DNA of 64,000 nt from Chitinophaga sp. YR627 (GTDB lineage Bacteria; Bacteroidota; Bacteroidia; Chitinophagales; Chitinophagaceae), in NCBI RefSeq assembly GCF_900114995.1, contig NZ_FOUX01000001.1, positions 434,001 to 498,000 on the forward strand. The letters run 5' to 3'. The translations under genes and the position numbers were made by a program. The notes under the pieces were generated by a model. It saw only the letters and a list, made by a program, of their open reading frames with translations. It was not told the origin of the DNA and searched no databases. This document shows, piece by piece, positions 10,364-18,906 of this stretch; position 1 is the first letter of the stretch; each line of letters begins with the position of its first letter.

Positions 10364-10381
10364 TCCGGGAACGTTCCCGGA
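10364..10381. promoter_or_regulatory. 18-bp perfect palindrome, likely LacI-family operator upstream of susC
   Basis: TCCGGGAACGTTCCCGGA is a perfect palindrome with a central CG, the classic form of a LacI/GalR operator. It lies between lacI and susC, just downstream of a possible -7 box, where a bound repressor would block transcription. The rest of the 426-bp gap (10160-10585) is AT-rich with no gene. The link to the neighbouring LacI protein is inferred from position and symmetry. Confidence 0.75.
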
Positions 10382-10585
10382 AATAGAAAAACGTAACTAA
10401 AATGAATCCTACTTAAAGCTTTACAGCATTCAGATCACCGGAAGACAGAAAGATCAGTCTCTGGTTTCCACGATTACAACAAAAACAAACGAAAGGCAAT
10501 TGAATTCGAAAGGATTCGAAAGGGGGGCTTTTTGCTCAAAAAGTACCTGCAGTGAACTTATTGTGAAACTATTAATCAACGTTAA

Positions 10586-13552
10586 ATGAAAAAAACACGC
10601 TTTGCCCGGTATGCATTACTGCTGTGCTTTGTGTTGATCTCTCTGTTTACCTATGCGCAATCAGGCAGTATTAGTGGGAAGGTGACAGACGACGCAGGAC
10701 AGCCAATTCCAGGCGCCACCGTCTTCATCAAAGGTACCAGTAAGAACGCGACAGCCGATGCGGAAGGAAAATTCACCATCACTGGCATTACTCCGGGAAA
10801 CATCGTAGTAGTAGCCCGTATCCTGGGGTATGAAACATTCGAAATGCCTGTCAATGCAGGTAACAGCACAGAATCGATCACTTTCCAGCTGAAAGCTGAC
10901 ACTAAAGGTCTGAATGAAATTGTAGTAGTAGGTTACGGTACACAGAAAAAGAGCGACCTGACAGGTGCGATCGCTGTCGTTTCTTCCAAAGACTTTAACA
11001 AAGGACCTATCAGCTCCGCCGATCAGCTGATCACCGGTAAAGTTCCTGGTGTACAGATCACTTCCAATGGTGGTGCACCTGGCGCTGGTAGTACGATCCG
11101 TGTACGTGGTGGTGCTTCCCTGAATGCCACTAACGATCCGCTGATCATTATCGATGGAGTTCCTGTTGACAATAACAATATCAGCGGCGCCTCCAATGCG
11201 CTCGCCCTGATCAACCCGAATGATATTGAATCATTTAACGTACTGAAAGATGCATCTGCAACCGCTATTTACGGTTCCCGTGCCTCCAACGGTGTCATTA
11301 TCATTACTACTAAAAAAGGACGTCTTGGCGATCAACTCCACGTTTCCTTCAGCTCAACTAACGCTGTTTCCAAGGTAACCGGCTTTTCTCCGGTGCTGAA
11401 CGCCAGCCAGTTCTCTGATGTTGTAAGACAGAATGGTACGGCTGCGCAGATCGCACTGCTGGGCACTGATAATACTGACTGGCAGAAACAGATCTACCAG
11501 TCTGCTTTCAGCACCGATAACAACCTGGCCCTCAGCGGCGCCTGGAAGAAACTGCCTTACCGCATTTCTGTTGGTTACCTGAACCAGGACGGTATCCTGA
11601 AAACATCCAACCTGGAAAGAAATTCAGCTTCCATTAACCTGTCTCCAAGTTTATTTGATGATCACCTGAAAATCAACATGAACGTAAAGGGTTCTATCGC
11701 TGACTACCGCTTTGCCGACCAGGGTGCTATCAACGCCGCTATTGCCTACGATCCGACTAAACCGCTTCGCTCCGGCAACAGCAATGATTTTGGTGGTTAC
11801 TACGAATGGCTGTACAATGGCAAACTGTACGACCTCGCTACCAAAAACCCGGCGGCAATGCTGGAACAGAAAATGGACAAATCCCAGGTAAAGAGAAGTA
11901 TTGGCAATATCCAGTTTGATTATAAGTTCCACTTCCTCCCTGAACTGCGTGTTAACCTGAACCTGGGTTACGACTACCAGAAAGGAGACGGTAATACAAA
12001 CATTCCGAAGTATGCAGCACTGTCCTACTACAATGGTACCGGCGGTTCCTACAAGCATTACTCTCAGGAAATGAAGAACAAACTGTTTGACTTTTACCTG
12101 AACTATGTAAAAGATCTGAAAGGTATCAAAAGCCGTATCGACGTAATGGGTGGTTATTCTTACCAGGACTTTATCACCGCTACTCCGGGTTATCCTACGC
12201 TGGACGAATCAGGCGATACGACCACTGCTGCGGGTAACTACAGCGAAGCACAGCATACACTGGTATCTTTCTTCGGTCGTTTGAACTATACCTTCAATGA
12301 CAAATATCTCCTGACTTTCACCATGCGTCGTGATGGTACTTCCCGTTTCCGTCAGCACTGGGGTAACTTCCCTTCAGTCGCTTTCGCCTGGAAACTGAAA
12401 GACGAGCCTTTCCTGAAGAATACAAAGACCTTATCTGACCTGAAACTCAGACTCGGTTACGGTGTGACCGGTCAGGAAAATATCGGTGTGGGTAAAGAAT
12501 ACGCAGCATTGTCCCGCTATACCTATGGTGACGCCAACTCTTCCTACCAGTTGGGAGATGTGTTCTACAAAACACTGCGTGCTGCCGGTTATGACCAGAA
12601 CATCAAATGGGAACAGACAGCTACTTACAACGTAGCAGTAGACTATGGCTTCCTGGATAATAAGATCACCGGTAGCGTAGACTTCTACTACAAGAAAACC
12701 ACCGACCTGCTGGCAGATGTAACAGCTCCTACCGGTACAAACCTGACCAACACCCTGTATACCAACATCGGTAGTCTGGAAAACAGAGGGGTGGAGTTCA
12801 TCATCAATGCCACACCGGTAGAAACAAAAGACTTCCGTTGGAATGCTGGTTTCAACGTGACCTATAACAAGAACAAGATCCTGTCGCTCTCCAAAGCGCA
12901 GACAGATACTTCCGTAGGTATCGCTACAGGCGGGATCAGCGGTGGTACCGGTAACACGATCCAGATCAATACTGCCGGACATCAGATCAATTCTTTCTAC
13001 GTATACAAACAGATCTACGATAAAGCAGGCAATCCGATTGAAGGTGTGTATGAAGACACCAACGGCGATGGCGTCGTTAACGCAGATGATAAATACCGCT
13101 ATAAATCCTCCAATCCGGTAGTATACCTGAACTTCAATTCAAGCTTCAACTACAAGCAATGGAGCCTCGGTTTCAGTGTGCGTAGTAACATCGGTAACTA
13201 CATCTATAACAACCAGGCATCCAACAACGGTTCTTACAAAACATTCCAGAATAGTAATTACCTGGCAAACCTGTCCACCAGTGTGCTGAAAACTAAATTC
13301 AGGAACACACAATACTGGTCTGATTACTACGTAGAAAACGGATCATTCCTGCGCATGGACTACCTGAACCTGGGTTACGACTTCGGAAGAGTGATCAATA
13401 AGAAAGTCGGCCTGCGTGCAAACTTTAACGTGCAGAACGTATTCGTGATCACCAAATACAGCGGTCAGGACCCTGAAGTATTCAGTGGTATAGACGATAA
13501 GTTCTACCCTCGTCCGCGTGTATATTCTTTAGGTGTTAACCTTGATTTTTAA
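10586..13552 (+). CDS. SusC/RagA-family TonB-dependent outer-membrane transporter
   Basis: This 988-residue protein imports oligosaccharides across the outer membrane, powered by TonB. Residues 1-25 are a signal peptide ending in TYAQS. Residues about 27-108 form a carboxypeptidase-regulatory-like domain (SGKVTDDAGQPIPGATVFIKG). A TonB-box-like segment and plug follow, with the SusC signature EIVVVGYGTQKKSDLTGA near residue 112. The rest is a beta barrel ending in an aromatic residue (LGVNLDF), as outer-membrane proteins do. susD follows after 19 bp, which fixes it as the SusC of a SusCD pair. The neighbouring GH13 and GH65 enzymes point to starch-derived maltooligosaccharides as the substrate. 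Regulation is probably by the upstream LacI protein, since no ECF sigma/anti-sigma pair is present. Confidence 0.97.
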   Translation: MKKTRFARYALLLCFVLISLFTYAQSGSISGKVTDDAGQPIPGATVFIKGTSKNATADAEGKFTITGITPGNIVVVARILGYETFEMPVNAGNSTESITFQLKADTKGLNEIVVVGYGTQKKSDLTGAIAVVSSKDFNKGPISSADQLITGKVPGVQITSNGGAPGAGSTIRVRGGASLNATNDPLIIIDGVPVDNNNISGASNALALINPNDIESFNVLKDASATAIYGSRASNGVIIITTKKGRLGDQLHVSFSSTNAVSKVTGFSPVLNASQFSDVVRQNGTAAQIALLGTDNTDWQKQIYQSAFSTDNNLALSGAWKKLPYRISVGYLNQDGILKTSNLERNSASINLSPSLFDDHLKINMNVKGSIADYRFADQGAINAAIAYDPTKPLRSGNSNDFGGYYEWLYNGKLYDLATKNPAAMLEQKMDKSQVKRSIGNIQFDYKFHFLPELRVNLNLGYDYQKGDGNTNIPKYAALSYYNGTGGSYKHYSQEMKNKLFDFYLNYVKDLKGIKSRIDVMGGYSYQDFITATPGYPTLDESGDTTTAAGNYSEAQHTLVSFFGRLNYTFNDKYLLTFTMRRDGTSRFRQHWGNFPSVAFAWKLKDEPFLKNTKTLSDLKLRLGYGVTGQENIGVGKEYAALSRYTYGDANSSYQLGDVFYKTLRAAGYDQNIKWEQTATYNVAVDYGFLDNKITGSVDFYYKKTTDLLADVTAPTGTNLTNTLYTNIGSLENRGVEFIINATPVETKDFRWNAGFNVTYNKNKILSLSKAQTDTSVGIATGGISGGTGNTIQINTAGHQINSFYVYKQIYDKAGNPIEGVYEDTNGDGVVNADDKYRYKSSNPVVYLNFNSSFNYKQWSLGFSVRSNIGNYIYNNQASNNGSYKTFQNSNYLANLSTSVLKTKFRNTQYWSDYYVENGSFLRMDYLNLGYDFGRVINKKVGLRANFNVQNVFVITKYSGQDPEVFSGIDDKFYPRPRVYSLGVNLDF

Positions 13553-13571
13553 TTAACAAACAGGAAACGTT

Positions 13572-15164
13572 ATGACTAAGAAATTCATATATCAGGTGGT
13601 ACTGGCGGGTGCAATAGCATGGGGACTGACTTCCTGTACCAAAGATCTTGACCGTACACCGATCACAGAGGCTACATCAGCCAGCGTGTATAAAGACTTT
13701 TCCAATTATAAGGCCATCCTGGCAAAATTATATGGTGGTTTCTCTGTTACCGGACAGGTAGGCCCTACTGGTAGCCCGGATATCAGCGGTATTGATGAAG
13801 GAACTTCCAGTTATATCCGCGGATATTTTCAGATGCAGGAACTGCCAACTGATGAAGCTGTAATGGCCTGGAATGATGGTACGATACAGGATTTTCATCA
13901 GATGGACTGGACGCCGGATGATAACTTCATCAACGCTATGTTTGCCCGTCTGTTCTATCAGATCGCGCAGTGTAATGAGTTTATCCGACAAACCAGCGAT
14001 GATAAACTGAGCAGCAATGGTATCGCTGAAAAAGACCGTGAGACGGCGCATACCTTCCGCGCAGAAGCCCGCTTCCTGCGTGCGCTGAGCTACTATCACG
14101 CAATGGACCTGTTTGGAAGTGTACCATTTGTGACTGACAGTAACGAAGTGGCATATTATAACCCAAACCAGATCTCCCGCGCGGACCTGTTTGCTTATGT
14201 GGAACGTGAGTTAGTAGCAATAGAAGGAGATATGGTAGATGCCCATGCAAATGAATACGGTCGTGCTGATAAAGCCTGTGTATGGGGATTGCTGGCAAAA
14301 TTATACCTGAACGCTGAAGTATATACCGGTACTGCCCGTTACACCGATGCGGTTACCTATAGCAGTAAAGTGATCAATTCCGGTTACACACTTGCGAACA
14401 GCTACGCGAATATGTTCAAAGCAGATAACAATGTCACTTCCGAATCTGAGTTGATGCTTACCGCCAACTTCGACGGTACCAGGACCCAGACTTATGGCGG
14501 TACTACTTACCTGATACATGCGGCCGTAGGTGGTAGTATGAATGCCGCTAACTTCGGTGTGAACAGTGGTTGGGGTGGTTTACGCGCTACCAGTGCATTT
14601 GTAGATCTGTTCAGTGACATTACTGGTGCTACCGATAAACGTGCGATGTTCTATACTGAAGGACAAAACCGTGAGATCGCTGACCTGGGTACTTTCACCG
14701 ACGGTTATGCTATTACAAAATGGTCCAACAGGACATCTAAAAATACAGATGGTTCCAACTCCACTTTCGTAGATACAGACTTCCCGTTAATGCGTCTGGC
14801 AGAAATGCACCTGACCTATGCAGAAGCCGTATTACGTGGCGGTACAGGTGGCAGCACCAGCCAGGCCGTGACTTATATCAATGACCTGCGCCAGCGCGCC
14901 TATGGTAATACTTCCGGTAACATCACGGCAGCACAGCTCACATTGAAGTTCATCCTCGATGAAAGAGGTCGTGAACTCTACTGGGAAGGACATCGCAGAA
15001 CTGACCTGATCCGTTACGGATTGTTCACAGGTGCATCCTATGTATGGCCGTTTAAAGGCGGCGTACCTGCCGGAGCAGCAGTAGGTGATTTCCGTAAACT
15101 GTATCCCATACCAACTACTGCAAGGGTGGCTAATCCCAACCTGAAACAGAACGACGGTTATTAA
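13572..15164 (+). CDS. SusD/RagB-family surface glycan-binding lipoprotein
   Basis: This 530-residue protein starts with a lipoprotein signal ending in LTSC (Cys22 lipidated) and has the length and TPR-like helical pattern of SusD. FRAEARFLRALSYYHAMDLF is the characteristic SusD segment, and the C-terminal region has the usual LDERGRELYWEGHRRTDLIR signature. SusD caps the SusC barrel and hands it the glycan. It lies 19 bp after susC and 43 bp before the SusE-like gene, so all three are very likely on one transcript. Confidence 0.97.
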   Translation: MTKKFIYQVVLAGAIAWGLTSCTKDLDRTPITEATSASVYKDFSNYKAILAKLYGGFSVTGQVGPTGSPDISGIDEGTSSYIRGYFQMQELPTDEAVMAWNDGTIQDFHQMDWTPDDNFINAMFARLFYQIAQCNEFIRQTSDDKLSSNGIAEKDRETAHTFRAEARFLRALSYYHAMDLFGSVPFVTDSNEVAYYNPNQISRADLFAYVERELVAIEGDMVDAHANEYGRADKACVWGLLAKLYLNAEVYTGTARYTDAVTYSSKVINSGYTLANSYANMFKADNNVTSESELMLTANFDGTRTQTYGGTTYLIHAAVGGSMNAANFGVNSGWGGLRATSAFVDLFSDITGATDKRAMFYTEGQNREIADLGTFTDGYAITKWSNRTSKNTDGSNSTFVDTDFPLMRLAEMHLTYAEAVLRGGTGGSTSQAVTYINDLRQRAYGNTSGNITAAQLTLKFILDERGRELYWEGHRRTDLIRYGLFTGASYVWPFKGGVPAGAAVGDFRKLYPIPTTARVANPNLKQNDGY

Positions 15165-15207
15165 TTCAGGAACAGCATTTAACCACAATACTAAAAATAC
15201 TTGCATC

Positions 15208-16245
15208 ATGAATGCCTGGTTGAATAAAATTATTGCAGGAAGTTTATGTGTGTTGGCGCTCGCCTCCTGCGAAAAGCAGGACAGCTTCACACAGGTGAAG
15301 ACAGGTACAACGCCTACCTTTTCTGCTACAGCGACTGAGTTTGTTTTTTCAGCGGATAAAGCTTCAGAAAATGCGGTAACCTATACCTGGACTGCTTCTC
15401 AGGACTGGGGATACAGAGCCGTAGTGAACTATGCACTTGAAGTGGCCGAAAAAGGAAATGGTTTCAGGAACGCTTCTGAGATATTTAGCGCTAGTAACGG
15501 TTTGACCAAAACCTTCACGGTTGCGCAGCTGAATCAGGCGATCAACAATATGGGCCTGGCTGCCGGTCGTGAACACCAGCTGGTGATCCGTGTAAAAGCA
15601 GCGGTAGATACTATAGGAGATAAGGTATACTCTGACAGTGTATTGCTGACAGTAACGCCTTACTATGTACCAAAGATATATCCGGCGATCTATGTACCGG
15701 GTGGTTACCAGGGATGGTCATTCGACAATGATGGTCTTGGTGCACTGGCATCAGTAAACAATGACAAGAAGTATGAAGGCTACCTGAATTTCCCGGATGC
15801 CAACACTGAGTTCAAGATCACGCCTGCTAAAAGCTGGGACCTGAACTATGGTGATGCCGGCGGTGGTTCTCTTGTTAGTAATGGAGGCAATATAAAGGCT
15901 GCTGAAGCAGGTTATTACAGGCTTACAGTTGACCTGAATGCACTCAGCTTTGCGGTTACCCGTACTTCGTGGAGTATTACCGGTAGTGCAGTAGGTGGCG
16001 CCGATAAGGCAATGACCTTTAACGCGACGACAAAGAAATGGAGCGTTACCACTACAATGAGCGCGGGAAGCTTCTACTTCAGGGCAAATAATGCCAATAC
16101 CATCAGTCTGAGTGATGATGATAATAACGGGGTACTGAGCGCCGGTGCCGCTGGTGTGATCAACATCACGACTGCCGGAACTTATACCATCACGATGGAT
16201 CTGGGTAATCCTGGCAACTACATCTACACATTGAGCGTACAATAA
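15208..16245 (+). CDS. SusE/SusF-like outer-membrane starch-binding lipoprotein
   Basis: This 345-residue lipoprotein has a signal ending in LASC (Cys21). An N-terminal SusE-type domain at residues about 25-150 resembles the SusE Ig-like module (TYTWTASQDWGY). Two beta-rich carbohydrate-binding-like modules follow, about 155-255 (YVPGGYQGWSFDNDGL) and 256-345 (ITGSAVGGADKAM). The third place after SusC and SusD is where SusE sits in the Bacteroides starch locus. It probably holds starch at the cell surface. Aromatic residues such as those in YQGWS could be the sugar-stacking platform. Identification rests on layout, motifs and context; specificity is not shown. Confidence 0.85.
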   Translation: MNAWLNKIIAGSLCVLALASCEKQDSFTQVKTGTTPTFSATATEFVFSADKASENAVTYTWTASQDWGYRAVVNYALEVAEKGNGFRNASEIFSASNGLTKTFTVAQLNQAINNMGLAAGREHQLVIRVKAAVDTIGDKVYSDSVLLTVTPYYVPKIYPAIYVPGGYQGWSFDNDGLGALASVNNDKKYEGYLNFPDANTEFKITPAKSWDLNYGDAGGGSLVSNGGNIKAAEAGYYRLTVDLNALSFAVTRTSWSITGSAVGGADKAMTFNATTKKWSVTTTMSAGSFYFRANNANTISLSDDDNNGVLSAGAAGVINITTAGTYTITMDLGNPGNYIYTLSVQ

Positions 16246-16256
16246 GGAATGATATC

Positions 16257-16289
16257 AGCTGCAGCCTGCTTCAACACCGGGCTGCAGCT
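16257..16289 (+). promoter_or_regulatory. hairpin between the SusE-like gene and the GH13 gene
   Basis: AGCTGCAGCC and GGCTGCAGCT form a perfect 10-bp stem around a 13-nt loop, 12 bp after the SusE-like stop codon. No T-run follows, so it is not a simple intrinsic terminator. It may partially attenuate or stabilise the mRNA, so that binding proteins are made in greater excess than enzymes. Confidence 0.5.
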
Positions 16290-16312
16290 CTCAAAACCAT
16301 AGATTATTAAGC

Positions 16313-18172
16313 ATGTTACAGACGAGAAGATTGTTATTGACCGCTATCCTGGCATTCACTACTGTTTCGATATCACTGGCACAACTGCCTAAACTGGAGA
16401 GGGTAGAACCCGCCTTCTGGTGGACGGGTATGCAGGAACCCTTCCTGCAACTGATCATTCATGGAGACAAGATCGCTGAAAAGGAAGTGTCCCTCAGCTA
16501 TCCGGGTATCACCTTACAGGAAGTACATAAAGTAGAGAATCCCAATTATTTGTTTGTCGATCTCAATATCACTTCTTCGGCTGCTCCGGGAACGTTCCCC
16601 ATCAAGTTTAAACAGAAAGGGCAGAAAGACATTGTATACACTTACGAGCTAAGGAAAAGAGAAGGCGGTATCAAAGCGCAGGGCGTGAACAGCAGCGACT
16701 TTGTATACCTGATCATGCCGGACCGTTTTGCAAATGGCGATAAGAACAATGATATTATCAAAGGAATGCAGGAAACTTCACTGAACAGAGATTCCATGTA
16801 TAAACGCCATGGCGGCGATATACAAGGTATCATTGATCACCTGGGTTATTTGCAGGAGATGGGGGTAACAGCCTTGTGGATGACGCCGTTAGTGACCAAT
16901 GATCAGCCGTCCGCTTCTTATCATGGTTATGCAGCAACGGAAAATTACCGCATTGATCCCCGCTTTGGGTCGAATGAACTGTATAAGGTGCTGGCTGACA
17001 GTCTGCATAAAAGAGGCATGAAGCTGATCCAGGACCTGGTACACAATCATATTGGCAGTCAGCACTGGACGATGAAAGATCTGCCCATGAAGAACTGGGT
17101 ACATCAATGGCCCGCTTTCACCCGTTCAAGCTTTCGTGCTGCTCCTTTAATGGATCCTTACGCAGCGCCATCTGATCAGAAGATCATGACCGATGGCTGG
17201 TTCGATTTACACATGCCTGATATGGACCAGAAAAATCCATATGTACGCAGATATTTTACACAAAGTCATATCTGGTGGATTGAATACGCCGGGGTAGATG
17301 CTTTTCGTCTTGATACTTACCCTTATAACGATGCAGACTTCATGTCGGAGTGGGGTAAAGCTATTAAAGCGGCCTATCCCGGTTTTACCTTCTTCGGAGA
17401 GGTATGGGTACACAGTGGTCCGGAACAGGTCTTTTTTACCCAGGGTAATACGGTGAACAGAGGCTTTGATACAAACCTCCCTGGCACTACCGATTTTCAG
17501 AGTCTCTGGGCGATCTCAGCTGCACTCAATGAAAAGCCGGGATGGGATGATGGCGTCGTAAAACTCTATGCCACCCTGATACAGGATTATCAATACCAGG
17601 ACCCTATGCGTAACGTGGTATTCCTGGACAACCATGACCTGAGCCGTTTCTATTCAGTGGTAAAGGAGAACAGGAATAAATACAAGGCCGCACTGGCCTG
17701 GTTACTCACCACCCGTGGTATCCCGCAATTGTACTATGGCGCGGAGATCGGTATGAAGAACTTCAGTGCGCCCGATGGACTGGTACGTGAAGATTTCAAA
17801 GGTGGATGGACAGGTGATGCACAGAACAAATTCACTGCCGGTGGCCGTAATACAGAAGAAAATGAGTTATTCAACTATGTCAGCGCTTTAGCCAACTACA
17901 GAAAGCATAACCCGGTATTACAAACGGGTAAACTGATGCAGTATGTGCCGCAGGATAATATTTACACTTATTTCCGCTATAACGGAGAAAAGACAGTGAT
18001 GATCGTACTCAATCCAAATGAGCAGGAGGCTGCGATATCTCCCGCGCGTTTCACGGAAAGGGTGACCGGCTTCACACAGGCCAGGGACATCGTCAGTGGT
18101 AAAACCTATCCGCTGGCCGATAGTCTGCATATACCGGCAGAAACAACACAGGTGCTGGAACTGCTCAAGTAA
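16313..18172 (+). CDS. GH13 neopullulanase/cyclomaltodextrinase-type alpha-amylase (SusA-like)
   Basis: This 619-residue enzyme probably cuts maltooligosaccharides or pullulan-like glucans in the periplasm. A signal peptide (residues 1-23, ending SLAQ) is followed by an Ig-like N-terminal domain typical of cyclomaltodextrinases (about 25-115). The GH13 barrel carries all three catalytic acids: nucleophile D334 in DAFRLDTYPY, acid/base E363 in FFGEVW, and D442 in FLDNHD. The early GH13 motif DLVHNHIG is present, and a C-terminal beta domain covers about 540-619. Bacteroides SusA has the same domain order. The codons for APGTFP contain a 15-of-18 match to the putative LacI operator (16585-16602). 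It lies between the glycan-binding genes and the maltose-catabolic genes of the same transcript. Confidence 0.95.
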   Translation: MLQTRRLLLTAILAFTTVSISLAQLPKLERVEPAFWWTGMQEPFLQLIIHGDKIAEKEVSLSYPGITLQEVHKVENPNYLFVDLNITSSAAPGTFPIKFKQKGQKDIVYTYELRKREGGIKAQGVNSSDFVYLIMPDRFANGDKNNDIIKGMQETSLNRDSMYKRHGGDIQGIIDHLGYLQEMGVTALWMTPLVTNDQPSASYHGYAATENYRIDPRFGSNELYKVLADSLHKRGMKLIQDLVHNHIGSQHWTMKDLPMKNWVHQWPAFTRSSFRAAPLMDPYAAPSDQKIMTDGWFDLHMPDMDQKNPYVRRYFTQSHIWWIEYAGVDAFRLDTYPYNDADFMSEWGKAIKAAYPGFTFFGEVWVHSGPEQVFFTQGNTVNRGFDTNLPGTTDFQSLWAISAALNEKPGWDDGVVKLYATLIQDYQYQDPMRNVVFLDNHDLSRFYSVVKENRNKYKAALAWLLTTRGIPQLYYGAEIGMKNFSAPDGLVREDFKGGWTGDAQNKFTAGGRNTEENELFNYVSALANYRKHNPVLQTGKLMQYVPQDNIYTYFRYNGEKTVMIVLNPNEQEAAISPARFTERVTGFTQARDIVSGKTYPLADSLHIPAETTQVLELLK

Positions 18173-18201
18173 CAATTTTTCAAACGATTTTATCTGAATA
18201 T

Positions 18202-18861
18202 ATGCAAGTATTTGAAGCATGCATTTTTGACCTGGATGGGGTGATCGTAGATACCGCTGTCTATCATTTCAAAGCCTGGAAGAGGCTGGCCAATGAGTTA
18301 GGGTTCAATTTTACGGAAGCGCAGAACGAGAAGCTAAAAGGAATCAGCAGAGTTAAGTCACTCGAACTGATCCTGGAATGGGGAGGGATAGAGAAGTCTG
18401 CTGATGAACAACAGGTGCTCGCTACCCGTAAAAATGAATGGTATGTTGACATGATCCATCACATGACACCCGAAGAGATCCTGCCGGGAACAAAAGAATT
18501 ATTGGATAATCTGCGGGCTGCCGGTATAAGAACGGCCCTGGGATCTGCCAGTAAGAATGCAACTGTCATATTGGAAAAAGTAGGCATTCTGCCGTTGTTT
18601 GATGCATTGGTAGATGGTAATACCGTTTCCGCTTCCAAACCCGATCCGGAGGTCTTCCTGAAAGGAGCTGAAGCCCTGGGCGTATCACCGGCTAAATGTA
18701 TCGTTTTTGAAGATGCCATTGCCGGTGTACAGGCTGCAAAAGCTGCCGGTATGAAGGTAGTCGGCATAGGAGAGGAGGACGTACTGGGAGAAGCTGACCT
18801 GGTAGTCAGTAGCCTGGAGCAGATCGATCTGCAAACACTGACCAACTTATACTCAAAATAA
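18202..18861 (+). CDS. pgmB: beta-phosphoglucomutase (HAD superfamily)
   Basis: This 219-residue enzyme converts beta-D-glucose 1-phosphate to glucose 6-phosphate. HAD motif I is FDLDGVIVDTA, with nucleophile D10 and acid/base D12. Motif II is GSAS, motif III includes KPDPEVF, and motif IV is FEDAIAGVQAAKAAGM. The cap contains the substrate-selecting pattern seen in beta-PGM (LKGISRVKSLE). Its neighbour is a GH65 phosphorylase that produces beta-glucose 1-phosphate, which strongly favours beta-PGM over other HAD phosphatases. It starts 29 bp after the GH13 gene, in the same operon. Confidence 0.93.
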   Translation: MQVFEACIFDLDGVIVDTAVYHFKAWKRLANELGFNFTEAQNEKLKGISRVKSLELILEWGGIEKSADEQQVLATRKNEWYVDMIHHMTPEEILPGTKELLDNLRAAGIRTALGSASKNATVILEKVGILPLFDALVDGNTVSASKPDPEVFLKGAEALGVSPAKCIVFEDAIAGVQAAKAAGMKVVGIGEEDVLGEADLVVSSLEQIDLQTLTNLYSK

Positions 18862-18906
18862 ACAATGCTGATCGCATTTTAGCGAAAGGTGCCATTCAGG
18901 AGAGTC

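Noticed and set aside
18889..18906. GTG start for the GH65 gene
   Set aside because: The ATG at 18907 has an AGGAG site and gives the usual N-terminus of maltose phosphorylases.
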